From Bettongia penicillata ogilbyi (taxonomy: Eukaryota > Chordata > Mammalia > Diprotodontia > Potoroidae), in the NCBI GenBank assembly GCA_023548195.1, contig JAJHZJ010000009.1:7649399-7713398 (forward strand): DNA of 64,000 nt. The letters run 5' to 3'. Shown piece by piece: positions 41,181 through 53,439 of the stretch. The position numbers and the translations under genes are program-made. The notes below the pieces were generated by a model. The model had not been told where the DNA came from. It saw only the letters and a program-made list of their open reading frames with translations, and did not search any database. Within the stretch, counting starts at the first letter, position 1; each line of letters opens with the position of its first letter.

Positions 41181-42684
41181 TGTATCAAACACTGTGTACA
41201 TAATGGCTATCCCTGGGAGCACAGAAGAATGAGACTGAGCCTATGCATCTGTATCGAATGGTACCCAGGCCAGTACAGATGAAGTCAAACTCAGAGAGCA
41301 CTCTTGTTCTCCTAGGGGGTGGACTGGCAGCCATTACTACCCAAACTTTTGCTCAGCCTCCCAAGCATCACCCCTTTTTACCTCCACTAGGAAATAGAGG
41401 GTTTTCCTCTGTTCTTCCTCAAAATGCCTTGTCCTTATATCATATTCTTATCCCGTTCTCAAGTTCCGTGCCAGTCTATCTGCAGCTTCTATTCAAGTGT
41501 ACAGGGAGCTGCATCTCTCTCCTCCTTCTTTAGGATCCATAGATACATTTTTCATAATGAATTTGTACCACCCAATGAAGATGGCATCATCATCCACATG
41601 CTCACTTTGAGTTGGAATGCTTCCCCTTTCCCATTTAAGGGATCTGCTTCCAAAAATCCTGTTGCATAATAAAGTATCTGTTACCCTTTTCTACCCCAAA
41701 GCTAAAAAGTCTGTCCATCTCTACACAATTTGAGTTCAAATTCTTACTCTATTTGCTACCTGTATGACCTTGGGCAAGTCAGGGGGTTAGCTAGGTGACC
41801 ATTAATACTTTTCATATCGGGATCTACAAACCTATGCTCCCATAACCTAAATTTTCCAAAACCAGTACCCAAAATAACTTCCTTTCTTGTCTGATGAGGA
41901 CAAATGGTCATTTCCTGGTGCACTTTATAGCAAGGAACGCTTAGAGATACTTGTCCCAAGCAACTGTTAACCTACATTTAGCATATTCCTGAACTTGTCA
42001 GAGATAAGAGTTGTGAATCTTCAGATCTTTATCTGGCTTGTCCCCCAGCAGGGATCTCAGCAGTCCTTGTCACCAAGAGACTCCAAGCTGACCAGGGATG
42101 GGGGCCCAAGTTGTCCACCAAGGCTGGTGGCTGGGTTTGACGGTCTACAGCCCAGCATGCCACAAATATTCCCAGCATTGAAATCACCAGGAGCTGAGGA
42201 CCCCTGCCCACTTCAATCACTTAGGGACCTAGCTCTAGCATTTACTTAATCTTATCTTCAAGGCGATACTTTTAGAGGAGACCAAGTGTTTCCAAGGATC
42301 ATAGACAGGGATGGATTGTAAAGAAGTCTGCTTCTTCCTTCCCTTTTGGTGCATTGTGATTACTTCTCACCCAACAGTAAGCAAACCTCCTCCCCATCTC
42401 TGTCTTGGCCTTCACCTATATGTCCTGTTCTATCCAGTATATTCACTTCCTGCACCTTACTCAATCCCACCCCTTCTTGCCAAAGGCTTCCCACTGTAAT
42501 GACACCTGACACTTAAAGGATCACAGATGTTTTAATTCTGGAAAGGGCCTTAGAAGAATATTCAAGCATTCTCATTGTGTAAATTACAGAATTAGATCAT
42601 TAGAAGGCAGGTCCATGGCTTAGTCCAACATATGGGGATAAAACTAATAATGGGGATAAAAATGTTGAAAGAAATCCCCACTAT
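41181..42684. other. stretch with few recognisable features
   Basis: A short MIR piece lies at about 41715-41785 (GTATGACCTTGGGCAAGTCAGG). The rest, including ORFs at 41243-41533 and 41995-42249, has no recognisable domain. A weak antisense MIR phrase is at 42520-42610. Confidence 0.4.
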
Positions 42685-42905
42685 AACGTACCTAAGTGGT
42701 CAACCAGCCTCTTGAACGCTCACAAGGAGGTAAAGCTACCACTTCTTGAGGCTACACATTCAGTTTTTGGACAGCTCTACAGGTTAAGAAGTTTTTCCTG
42801 ATATCAAGCCTGAATTTGCCTTTTTTGCAACTTCCATCTTCTTCTGTTTTGTACCAAACAGAGCAACTCTAATTCCTCCTTCACAAGGCTACCTTGCCGC
42901 CTAGC
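42685..42905 (-). mobile_element. CR1/L3 LINE 3' region, antisense
   Basis: GGTCAACCAGCCTCTTGAACGC, TTTGGACAGCTCTACAGGTTAAGAAGTTTTTCC, TGATATCAAGCCTGAATTTGCC, GCAACTTCCATCTTCTTC and CCAAACAGAGCAACTCTAATTCC are the reverse complement of the CR1/L3 end seen at 24495. Confidence 0.7.
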
Positions 42906-43234
42906 TGCTCTCTGTGCAGGTCTACTGCCCGTGAATCCTAGATCTGATTAATGCTGATCCTACCTTGGCATTAAATGCCTATGAAGTCTCCTAGAAGATA
43001 CAAAGGATGCAATTTCTGTAGAAGATCCATGTCTAATGATCTGACAAATGGTCAACTGGCTATACCTTATCTGAGGTTGTGTGCATGTGTATGTGTGTTT
43101 TGTTTTGTTTTGTTTCTGTTCCATCTATTAGTATTTCCCTGCCGCTGCATTTTTGGGGGAGGTCAAGCCCTGTGATCTCATTCATATATGAAATTCTCAA
43201 GTGAGGAAACACCCTCTACCAACAAAGCTTGATG

Positions 43235-43400
43235 AATTTTCTTCAATTTATAATCTTAGAGAATTCCATGGGGGCACCAAGTTCAAGTGACTTACTGAAG
43301 GACACAGTCAGTATGTGTCAGGGGTGGTATTTGAACCCAGGTCTTCTGTACTCTAAAAACCAACTAGCTCTACTGGCTAATGCACACTGTCTCTTGCCAC
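43235..43400 (-). mobile_element. MIR-type SINE, antisense
   Basis: AATCTTAGAGAATTCCATGGGGGC, TCAAGTGACTTACTGAAGGACACAGTCAG and GTATTTGAACCCAGGTCTTCTG, then GCTCTACTGGCTAATGC. The TTAGAGAATT block ties it to the subfamily at 35235 on the other strand. Confidence 0.65.
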
Positions 43401-46400
43401 TGCAATATTATTTGCCAATCTCTAAAGCCATGCTTGCATCTTTACTTTGTCAATGAAAAGTGTTAGTTATGCACAGGTCTCACCTATCCCTTAAAAGGCT
43501 TAAAGATTTTAACAAGTATTTGGGAATATGCCCTTCCATCTTTGTTGGACTTTGTTAGATTTCTTCTGCCTTTCAGGGAAGCAATTTTGTAAATTGCCAT
43601 GAAAGATATAATTTTAATACTGAAAAATCATAGATCTTGCCTCCTTTACAAATTCTCCCCTCAAAACAGTTGGAGACAATGGCTTTTCACATTGTTCCCA
43701 AAACAGAAGCCATGGTGCGGAGCCCTTTACCTTACATCCAGTTTAACTTCTGTCATCGGAAAATGGCTTGGCAGAACATTAAAAAAAAATGTGCCATGAC
43801 AAATGGCACATGTAACATGTGGAATTGCTTTCTTGTGGTTGCTAAGTTAATATAATGTATGAACCATTTTGTATGACAGAAATTCAACTGGAACATGGTC
43901 TTGTACAAGAAAAATATGAAATATTTAAATAAATGAAATGCAACCTGACCTTAACTAACCAGACAAGATATACAGAGTTCTCAAAATTCCATTATTCACA
44001 ATTTAAAATTTTTTCAGGTAGTATTTCACATGAATTCCTCAAGTAAAAAGAGTTAGCCTTCATAGAAATGGATCTAACACAACCCTCCTGCAGATCCATG
44101 CAAACACAATTCTGGCTAATACAGCAGTGACTCTAGAACCTACAGTTCCTGTAATGCTGGTGTTGAATATTTTCTTCAAAATTAAGTGGATTCCTAAATA
44201 AGAAGTCAATAGTCCTGCTGAAAGTTTTCACGACTCAAGTCTTATCTGGTCATTCTTCACTTAATTTGATTGAGATGTCTCCTATTATCATCTCCTGAAA
44301 ACCTATTCCCTCCCTCTTTTTCCCACTCCCACTTTCCTTCTCTCTGTCACAAAAACCAAGCTATTAGGAGGACCACTCTCCAATTTTCCAAATAATGGAG
44401 CCCTCTGCCTCTGTATCATTCCACATATCACACCCTTACTTCTCAAAACAGCTGAACCAACATCTTTTGAAAGCAGCCAAATGGTGAACACATCATTTGC
44501 ACACCCAGGCTAAGCCCTGGTTATCAATTCTTTCCTCCTGACAGATTTTTTGAAATATTAGTTGAGGGACATTCATTCACATGAAGGGTGTGGAGCACAG
44601 AAGGACTTTGGTGTAACAAGTCCACAAAACCAGCTGGGGAAACATCTGGGCAAGGGAACAAAAGGCAATCCCCAACCCCTTCACCCGAGTTCTGGACCCC
44701 TGAGGTCCAGTCTAATCAGCCCCACTCCAGGGTAAGTATGAAGTCCCAACTCATTTCAGTATCAGAATGAACCCAGATCACCAATAGGACCTGGCAAATA
44801 TAAATGATCTCTAGGTAACTATCAAATTGAAAGGACCCCTTCCTGCTTGGCAGGATTTTTTTTTTTTTGCCAGAATCTAGCAAGAGATATTTTTCCATGA
44901 AGATACTCTAAGAGATATGAAATGCTACACACACATTATTAAGGCTGCCTCTTGACTCCTCTTGTTCCAGAATGCATACTCCTTATACTTAGCTAAGCTG
45001 AACAACAGAAACCAGGTTAAAGAGGGTGTGAAAACTGATGATACAAGTTATGATCTTAAATGGGGGAGGAGCAAATTTCCACAGTCTCATCTCTGATTTT
45101 AGCCTTAAGGGAACCTGTTTCTTTACCTTGCTAAAACAATACATGCTCTTCCTTTTCTTACACCTCCCACTCTCATTATTGATCTCCTAACTCTGGGTGG
45201 TAAGTCCTTGAAAGAAATTGAAGCAGACTCAGCCCCTTGCATCAGGACAAGAGATAAACAATAACAGAGGGTAGAAGAACTTAAACCAAACAAGTAACCG
45301 TCAGTGCTCAGAGAAAGACCATTTGGTGGCTAGCATATGCAACATCTATTTAAAGTTCCAAGATATAATTGATTACCAAGAAGCAGATCTGTCTGAGGGT
45401 CATTCAAAGAGCAAACACAAAGTTATTTGACTAAACTGTCTTGATTAAAGTATATGACTATTTTCAGTTTTGCAAGGAGTTGATCATATCAGTCTCTCCA
45501 AATAGAGAAAAACCTTTAGAAACCAAGTGTGATACATCTTAATATCCCTAACATCTAGGCCAAATAACTAAAGTTAGGGGAGGAGGAAATGGAGGGATAA
45601 AGAGATTAGAGGAGGATGCGGACATATGTCCCAGTTAATTATATCTGTATAGATATTTCTGTGGTATTTATTCCACAAGTGGAGAGAGAACATGAGGGGA
45701 AAAATAAAAAGGTATCGACTATTTCTACCACTAGATGATTCATTTTCTTAGTGCCATTGATATTTCTTTGCCATTTTTTTTGATGTGCAAAGAAGAATAA
45801 GGATAGATGTTGCCATTCATATTGCCTTTCATCCTTCTCTTTTGCCATTTGCTATATGAGTGATGACCTCTTCATCCTTTCACTTGGAAATAATCCACAT
45901 ACCAAGATTTCAGGCTGAGTGTTAAGGCTACTTTAGATTCAATAATAGTATTTAGAGACTGAACTCTTGGAATTCAACCTGTAGGTCACAGCTGTGTTTC
46001 TACACTTTGAAGAGCAGAGGTCACTCAGAGAAACCTGGATTTTCCTCACATTTTCTATTTAAGGTAGTACTTTCCAAACTGTGTTTCATGTGGCAATGAA
46101 TTCCAGGAGGAAATGTTGGTGCTAGTGATATTTTCTCTTCGGAATACTAACAATTAAATTTAGTATGTATCAAGAATAGTCTTTACAGGCAGCAATTGAG
46201 GATATGAAAATTCATTTAATTTTCTCTATATGCTCCAACATTTTTGCAACTCCTTTTCTCCTAAATGTATTTTAAATTCTTAAACCTCCTACACTAGCAT
46301 TTATGGATCTCATCAATATATTTCAAGACACCAAGTATTATGTAACCAAATAAGTTCAGAACTTGTAAGCCATCACTTGTGTGGTTTCTTCCCTCACAAG

Positions 46401-47139
46401 GACTTATGTAACAGTTTGTCAGAGTGGCCTGTGATTTCCTTCAAATATTCTGCCTAATACATTAAAAGAAGGAAAAATTTTTCAGGAAGTAGCCATGTGA
46501 CAGAGATTCCAGAAAAGAACTTCTGCAAACATAAAAAAACCCTGGACCTTAGAATATATCAACCAAATGAGGATCAGCAGCCTTGACTGAATCACCCTAT
46601 CATAACGGCCTGGAGATACCAAGGGGCGTGATCTCAGACCCTGTTGGGTTCCCTCTCATGTTTGAGTGATGTTCAGTTAGAAGGTCTGAGCTAGAAAGAA
46701 AGGGTGGCCTCAGCTCATGAATTACAGTCAAAACCATTTGTTTTGTTAACTTCATGTGAACGTTACAAATGTGTGATGGAGCAGAGAAACATCTCTCCAT
46801 AGATTAGCAATCTTTTTGAGTAAACACTGATCCTTTACCTTGAACTTCAAAGGACATACTTCAAAAGGAAAAGCCAAGGTTATCCTCGGATGCTCAAAAC
46901 TCCAAGATGAACCTTACTTTGAACTCAAAGGCTTGGTGACAACGCCAACTGGTTTGGGGAAAATAGTGGGGTTTTATTTTTGGTTTTGATTTTTGACAGG
47001 AGAGATTTCATGCCTCTGTTTTTTAACAGAAATTCCTTGATTCAAAGGGTCTTTAGATCCTATTGGGTGGAAACTCCACCACACCTAATTTTGAGGATAG
47101 AAAAACCAGCATCTTTAAAAACTGCTGGCCATAGAATTG
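43401..47139. other. 3.7-kb block without recognised genes or clear repeats
   Basis: The largest stretch I could not assign. It holds small ORFs only (all under 75 codons), a 7-bp hairpin TGTGCCA-N7-TGGCACA at 43790-43810 and an A-run at 43780. It may include unique or regulatory sequence, or repeats too diverged to see by eye. Confidence 0.4.
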
Positions 47140-47325
47140 GGTCATAAGTACTGGAATGAACTCATCTAATCCAATCCCTTATATTTACTTAAGAGGAAAT
47201 TGGGAATTAGTGAAGTTTAGTGAGTCTCCAAGGGTCATATAAGTAACTGTCAGAGACATAATTTGAATTCAGCTCTTCTCAAAATCAGCACTCTATCTAG
47301 TATGACATGTTGACTTAGAGATCTG
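47140..47325 (-). mobile_element. MIR SINE, antisense
   Basis: GAACTCATCTAATCCAATCCC, AAGAGGAAATTGGGAATTAG, CCAAGGGTCATATAAGTAAC and ATTTGAATTCAGCTCTTCTC, then CAGCACTCTATCTAG follow antisense MIR. Confidence 0.6.
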
Positions 47326-48534
47326 ATTTTTTTAGGGTGTTATCCAAGTAAGTTATAGCTATCACTTTTGGAATTAGAATTATTGAAGATCTACCTTGCT
47401 AAATAGAGACCTCACCTTTCCTTCTCATATTCAATTTTAAACATGGTAAAAATTCATCAAGTTTCTTTCTTTCATACAAAGATATGGAGATTTATAATTG
47501 TCAAATGAACCACAAAACCATTATAACCATTACCTAATTCCCTTCTGGGACCCTAAAAGTCTGGCAGTAAAGCATAAATGACAGCAAACACACTCATGGA
47601 CTTTTCTTGTCATTCATTTGCTTCTAGGCTAGAACAATGAAGTCATTGATGTCAAGAGGAGTTCTTCATGATTTTGACAGTTTGTAAAGGTTTGTTGAAA
47701 GAAGGGGGCAAGATTTCTCTTCTCCATTGACCACTACAAAAAAAGAATGCTAGAGTAGAGAAAAAGAGAAAATGCCATAATGTACATATACTTTGGGAAA
47801 ATCTCAACACACCTGGACATTTCAGCAAGAAGAACACACCAACAACGATTGCTTCAGATTCTCCATTTATCATTCTCTACTCCCAATCCCCTCCTATCAA
47901 CCTATTGATGGGTTTATAGCAAATATGAGACAAATATAAGCTACACAACACTTCAGTTATGTCCAATCCATTTATTATATGAAATGTTTCTCATCTCTCT
48001 TCTCTCCATTCCCTCCATCTCCATTGTGGACTTCTAGGGAATCCCTCCATCCTAGAGGAGTTATCTAGGTCCAAAGAGAGAGATTTTACCTATGGCAATT
48101 TGGGTTTAAATATAAATATGGGGATTTAAATGTTTGTAAAATTATAATTGAAAACATGCTACCATGTTTTATAACATGGTTGAAACAAAAGTACCACTTT
48201 AGCTTCTGCATCTATCAAAAGACAAAATCAGACCAGAAACTCTCTGAGGTCACTTGCAGAACTGGTTTTGTGTGTTAACAGGATGATTTGAACATTGCTT
48301 TTGGCCTTTTTGATGATAAGGAAACAAAACTGGTAAGTTCCTCAGGGTCCCACAAGAGTCATCCTCATCCTCCCAGAGAAATTATGTATCTGAAAATTCA
48401 GCATCGGAACCTGTATTTCTGGACCTGACATTTACCCCCTCAAAATATCATGTTCATTGCTTATGACCCCTGTGGAAAATAAAACCAGGAGCCAAGGGAG
48501 TAGAACTTGACTTCCAGCTCTGCCAAATAAATTT
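47326..48534. other. stretch without recognised features
   Basis: Nothing assigned. Confidence 0.4.
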
Positions 48535-48735
48535 ACAGTACTTAGTGATCAGAGAAATTTGGGCTGGAAACCTTAGAAATTCTCTAATCTATGCCACCCC
48601 TCTATAATTTTACAGACAAGGGAACAGATAAAAAAGGTTTAAATGATTTGCCCAAAGTCATCCAGGCAGCACAACTAAGATTTGAACCATGTCATTGATT
48701 ACAAATTCCAAGTTCTTTACACTGTACCATACTCT
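48535..48735 (-). mobile_element. MIR SINE, antisense
   Basis: GGCTGGAAACCTTAGAAATTCTCTAATC, TTTTACAGACAAGGGAACAG, GATTTGCCCAAAGTCATCC and TTTACACTGTACCATACTC show the antisense core with the 'catttaactg' part lost. Confidence 0.65.
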
Positions 48736-49474
48736 TTCTCTGAGACCGCATCATGCAGTCCCCTCCCTTTCCTATTTCATATGCATAAATGATGACCACC
48801 AATATGGTATGGCTTGTGGGATGTCAGTGCCCAAATTCATCATTATTGATTTTGCCCAAAATTATCTGTCCTATTGGCCAGCTATAATATCTGAAACTCC
48901 CATTATTGAAACTATTCTTTGAGTCTAGATATTGTTGGAAAGCACACATATTATCTGAGAAAAGAGAGAACTTACTATCATTTTGAAGAATCCATTACCC
49001 TCCTCTGCTAAGAGAATAGAGAAATACCCCAGACTGGGAAGTGGAAAGGCAGAAGACACTAGGGTTCCTCTGTTCAAATATAGACATAGAGTCAAATATT
49101 TTTTAAAGAGTAGTGAAAGTCATAGAACAGCAATATTAATATTGACCTTCTTCTAACAATGCTAGATGACTGCGATTCATGGGACATTATGGTCTCAGAA
49201 GAATTAAAATTATAGGTAAATAAAGGGCCTATGGAAAGGTACAAGGGAGACAGTAGATATTCCATAGCCTATTTATAAAAATAACCTGTGAGGTGAGAAG
49301 TGATATATCATCAACAAAATACACACATGATTGGAAAAGAAGTAGGCTAATAACGGAGCAAAAATGAAAGATATTATACAGACAACTTTGGAACTGATGA
49401 ACCAGATGAAATGTGCAAGCATACTGAATATAACCTCAATAAAATTTACCTGAAGATGTGACTAGAAACTATAC
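48736..49474. other. stretch without recognised features
   Basis: Nothing assigned. Confidence 0.4.
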
Positions 49475-49646
49475 CAGGGGTAGGGAACGTGCAGCTCCAA
49501 GGCCACATGTGGCTCTCTAGGTCCTCAAGTGCTTGCCTTTAACTGAATCCAAACTTCACAGAACAAATTCCCTTAATAAAAGGATTTATTCTGTAAAACT
49601 TGGACTGATTAAAAAGGCTACACCCAAGGACCTAGAAGGCTGCATG
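49475..49646. mobile_element. hAT-type hairpin MITE, second copy, right end lost
   Basis: Starts CAGGGGTAGGGAACGTGCAG and carries GGTCCTCAAGTGC, TTTAACTGAATCCAAACTTC, CAGAACAAATTCCC, TTAATAAAAGGATTTATTC and CTACACCCAAGGACCTAGAAGG, collinear with 13345-13517. The final ~25 bases of the right terminal repeat are missing or replaced by AAAACAATAAG, and no target duplication is visible. Confidence 0.75.
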
Positions 49647-50300
49647 AAAACAATAAGATCATGGAAAGTTTATGATGTTTATCATCGAAGTAAATGGCTC
49701 ACAAGAATGTGTGTAATCAAAGATTCACTCATATATCTAAGTGAATGAAGCCATAATCGTAGCTCTAGTGAAGCTAGATGAGATCAAATCATCTTCTTTG
49801 ATTATACACTTCTAGAAGGACATTTTATTTTAACAGGCCATCTTCTGTTTGGAAATCATTGTTGATAGGATACTGCAAATGACCAATGGTCACAATAAAT
49901 AGTATTACTGACATTTGCATCACCTACAGTATTGCAACAGTGATGTTTATGATTCATAGTCATGTAGCTTCATGAGAAAAATATTGGTGTTAAAAAAATG
50001 AGATTTATGTCAGTGGAAATCTCAGAATGATTTAAAATATTGTGCAGTTTCCTAAATGCAAGTGAGTCTAGCTTCTTCTTCCTATGTGGCTCTGAAGATT
50101 ACATCAATGTCTGTCTGCAGTGCATGTCTAAGACATTGGATGTTTACTGATGGACTGAATAACTCAATAATTCTTCTATTTTATTATTTCTGTGTGGATT
50201 TTTAAGATGAACTTGAGTGCTTATTGGTTTCATTAAGAAGATGTTATGGTATGAACTTTTTGTCATCGGCACAATGTCATCTGCAAACATGAATCTGGAA
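49647..50300 (-). mobile_element. RTE-clade LINE relic, antisense
   Basis: On the minus strand the RT catalytic box survives as FADDIVPMTKS (consensus 'YADDIVLMTKS', codons at about 50285-50255). Downstream blocks then read like the RTE C-terminal region: LDSLAFRKLHNILNHSEIST (like 'AFGKLDSILSDSDIPT') and WSFAVSYQQ. Several stops and frameshifts are present. BovB-type elements belong to this clade, and the composite SINEs at 15435, 53155 and 62875 plausibly borrowed an RTE tail. Confidence 0.6.
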
Positions 50301-50307
50301 GACTGCA

Positions 50308-50475
50308 AGATATATATACATATATATATATATACACACACACATATATATATTTATATATATACACACATATATATATGCATGTACATACAGATATATA
50401 TATATACGATTATATATAGGTAATATACATATATTACATATTACAATTACATATGTACATACATATATAAAATCA
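50308..50475. repeat. TA/CA compound microsatellite
   Basis: ATATATATATATACACACAC, TATATATATATTTATATATA and CATATATATATGC units. Tyr/Ile/Cys-rich ORFs across it are translations of the repeat. Confidence 0.95.
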
Positions 50476-50477
50476 TG

Positions 50478-50605
50478 GAATACAAGTTTCTTAAGGGCAG
50501 GGATTACTTCATTTTTGCCTCTGTTTCCCCAGTGTCTGGCAAAGTACCATGGCATATAGTAACCACTTAATAAATACTGGTTGATTGATCAATTAATTAA
50601 ACACA
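50478..50605 (+). mobile_element. L2 3' terminus
   Basis: TACAAGTTTCTTAAGGGCAGGGATTAC, CCAGTGTCTGGCAAAGTACC and ATAGTAACCACTTAATAAATAC, then TGGTTGATTGATC are the sense L2 end. Confidence 0.75.
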
Positions 50606-51096
50606 TGAATTTATCATTCCCATATAAAAATTGTATAAAGTGACATCTTCTCAGTGCATATTTGTCAGCAGTAGTACCATTTGTGATTTTTCTTAGTTAT
50701 TTGGCATGTTATAGATATGTATATATGTGTGCACACATATATTTATATGTTGTATCACCTCTATAATTTTTTCTATATGTAGAAATATTCTTTCTATTTT
50801 TGTCTTCCTTAGTGAAGTTTTCACTTTCTAATATGGAATATTGGATTGTGATGTCACCAATCAGTCAGCTTAATGCATCTATGACAAATATTTCTTTATT
50901 CTTCTAGCGACTAATACCTTACCACCACCACCACTCCCAAACAAACAAACCCTGGGAATTTTGTGAAAATTTTGAATATGTTTTTCAATATGTACATTGC
51001 CTTCCCTGGTGGAAGTTCCTTGAGAGTATTATTTACTATTGAATATACATGAATATATGAATAAATATACTATTTCATTTTTGTCTGTATCTCTTG
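50606..51096. other. AT-rich stretch without recognised features
   Basis: Contains a short TA/TG patch at 50717-50750 (ATGTATATATGTGTGC). Otherwise unassigned. Confidence 0.4.
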
Positions 51097-51395
51097 CTGT
51101 TCATCCTTCAGTGTGGAAGAGGACCATGACATCAGGCAGGTCATGCCATAACATGTAAGTGAATTGGATTTAAATGACAGAGGGCTATGTAAAGTCACCA
51201 GCCTCACTTTGTCCTCCAGAACCATCTGGGCAGGGTTAGATATAGATCAGGATGATTGGAGATGGTTCTGGATGCAATGGGAGACATTGGCCCTTTTAAG
51301 CTAAAGTCCTTAACAAGTCTCAGTTTGACTGAGGGAGAGCCCAGAGAGACAGGGACAGAGACACCCCCCCCACACACACACACACAGACTGTTGG
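51097..51395 (+). mobile_element. composite SINE/RTE-related element with GA/CA tail
   Basis: TGTTCATCCTTCAGTGTGGAAGAGGACCATGACATCAGG, CACTTTGTCCTCCAGAACCATCTGG, GGAGATGGTTCTGGATGC and TTTTAAGCTAAAGTCC, then GTCTCAGTTTGACTGAGG. The order matches 62875 in its first half but diverges into the TTTTAAGCTAAAGTC block where other copies carry the tRNA/CORE part. It ends in AGAGAGACAGGGACAGAG and a CA run (51369-51387). Confidence 0.65.
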
Positions 51396-51449
51396 TTAGT
51401 CAGAGTGATTTGGGTTTGAGGTATTGTCCTTAAGAAGAAAAAGGTTTTG

Positions 51450-52911
51450 GGGTGGAGCCAAGATGGCAAAGTAGAAGGATGAACCTGTAAAAGCTCTCCT
51501 CTCATAGCCCATAAAATACCTGTAAAAATGACTGTAAACAAATTCTAGAGTAGCAAAAGCTACAAAACAACAGAATGAAAGAGATTTCCAGTCCAAGGCA
51601 GCCTGGAAGGCCAACAGGAAAAGTCTATGGCACCAGGCACAGAGGGGAGTGCAGTCTGCAGAGCTCAGCCTATTCTTGGCTCTGTGGCATGGTAGGCATA
51701 GGACCAGAGCAAGTCTCAAGGAGTGGAATCACAGGAAGCAGCTGCAGTTTCCAGATTACTCAACCCACAAAACCAATGACATCTTCAAATATTAGTGAGA
51801 AAGTTCTTTCACCTGAGTGAGAAGGGAACATGGTCTAGACCCTGTCCCAGGTAGTGGCAGCATCCATTTTTGTAACCCTCAGCCTAAAGACCCTGGGGGA
51901 ATTGAGTTGCTGATCTGAGTCTCAGTCCTGAGCAGAAGCTGTGGGGTGAGGAGGAGCACTGACTGGTGGAGCTGGAGATGATTGTGGACAGGGAACCCTA
52001 CTCGAAGTTCCTGGGCAGAAGAGTACTTGTGGTTTCTCCCAGACCAGAGAGCAGGCCAGGAGAGGAGTAAACTCCTCTCCCTTCATTATGCCACCTTGGA
52101 GGAACTGAGAATTTACAGGTCCCTAGAGTATGCCCTCCTCTTGACAAAGGACTCAAAAGTCAAGTAACTGGCTGGGAAAATGCCTAAAAAGGGGGGGAAA
52201 ATAAGACTATAGAAAGTTACTTTCTTGGTGAACAGGTATTTTCTTCCACCCTTTCTGATGAGGAAGAATAATGCATACCATCAGATGAAGACATCAAAGT
52301 CAAGGCTTCTGCATCCAAAACCTCCAAAATAAATATGCAATGGTCTCAGGCCATGGAAGAGTTCAAAAAGGATTGAAAGTCATGTAAGAGAACTGGAAGA
52401 AAAATTGGGAAGAGACATGAGAGCAATGCAGAAAAATCATGAAAAGCAAATCAACAGCTTGCTAAAGGACACTCAAAAAATGCTGAAGGAAATAAACCTT
52501 TAAAAATAGACTAACTCAAATGGCAAAAGAGGTCCAAAAATCCAATGAATGCTTTAAAAAGCAAGGTTAGCCAAATGTAAAAGAAGGTTCAAAAGCTTAA
52601 TTAAGAAAATAGCTCTTTAAAAATTAGAATGGAGCAGATGGAAGCAAATGACTTTATGAGAAACCAAGAAATTACACAATAAAAGTAAAAGAATGAAAAA
52701 ACTGAAGATAATGTGAAATATCTCATTGGAAAAACAACTGACCTGGAAAATAGATCCAGGAGAGACAATTCAGAAATTATAGGACTACCTGAAAGCCATG
52801 ATCAATAAAAGAGCCTAGACATCATCTTTTATGAAATTATCAAGCGAAACTTCCCTGATATGCTAGAACCAGAGAGTAAAATAAATATTGAAAGAATCCA
52901 CTGCTGAAAGG
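51450..52911 (+). mobile_element. HAL1-type half-LINE, second copy, 3' truncated
   Basis: Starts GGTGGAGCCAAGATGGCAAAG and is collinear with the copy at 36713 through the 5'UTR and about two thirds of ORF1. It ends at CTGCTGAAAG (52901-52910), where the other copy continues CACCTGAAAGAG, and runs directly into a GGGAA-type array. The ORF1 3' part and the whole 3'UTR are absent. LINE insertions are normally truncated at the 5' end, so this 3' loss points to a later deletion or repeat-driven replacement. Confidence 0.85.
52180..52911 (+). pseudogene. L1-type ORF1 relic of HAL1 copy 2
   Basis: ATG at 52180 begins MPKKGGKIRL and meets a stop at once. Coiled-coil and RRM segments (TTDLENRSRRDN region near 52735-52775) remain readable only across several frameshifts and stops. 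The copy is more decayed than the one at 37389, but it is useful because it keeps the base missing there. Confidence 0.8.
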
Positions 52912-53086
52912 GGAGGGAAGGGGGGAGGGAAGGGAAGAGGAGGGAAGGGGGAGGGAAGGGAAGAGAAGGGAAGGGAAGGGAAGGGAAGGGAAGGGAAGGG
53001 AAGAGAAGAGAAGAGAAGAGAAGAGAAGAGAAGAGAAGAAGAAGAGAAGAGAAGAGAAAGAGAAGAGAAGAGAAGAGAAGAGAAGA
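52905..53086. repeat. (GGGAA)n-(AGAAG)n polypurine microsatellite
   Basis: AGGGAAGGGAAGGGAAGGG units pass into AGAAGAGAAGAGAAGAG. About 180 bases are practically free of pyrimidines on the plus strand. ORFs on both strands here are repeat translations. Confidence 0.95.
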
Positions 53087-53154
53087 GTTGTGTTGCTCAA
53101 CTGGTCAGTTTGAGTTGTGTCCTCAGTGGGGCAGCACCTCTTTCTACTCACAGA

Positions 53155-53280
53155 GGTTGTTATTTATCCTGTGTTCTCAAAAAAGACCATGACATCAGGG
53201 AGGTGATGTCATGACGTGAAAGTGAAATATATTTAAGTGAGGGAGGGTTGCGCAGTCACCAGCCTAGAACCTAGCACAGG
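53155..53280 (-). mobile_element. composite SINE fragment (RTE-like tail part)
   Basis: GTGTTCTCAAAAAAGACCATGACATCAGGGAGGTGATGTCATGACG, TTTAAGTGAGGGAGGGTTGCGCAGTCACCAGCC match 62875-62985. The tRNA head is absent. Confidence 0.7.
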
Positions 53281-53439
53281 ATCAAGTCACAGAGCAATCT
53301 ATTGATGACCAGTACCAAATAATCATAAAAATTACTTTATCCCTAAATCTAGACTAACCAAATTAAGACATGAAATTAGGGTGCTTCTGAAATCTGAAAA
53401 AGGAAAAGGTGTTAGTTTATTATTCAAAGGGGAACAAGA
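53281..53439. other. spacer without recognised features
   Basis: AATCATAAAAATTACTTTATCCC and adjoining sequence are unassigned. Confidence 0.4.

Noticed and set aside
41995..42249. 84-codon proline-rich ORF considered as an exon
   Set aside because: A comparable ORF is open on the other strand (42029-42220) and no splice-site pair was convincing.
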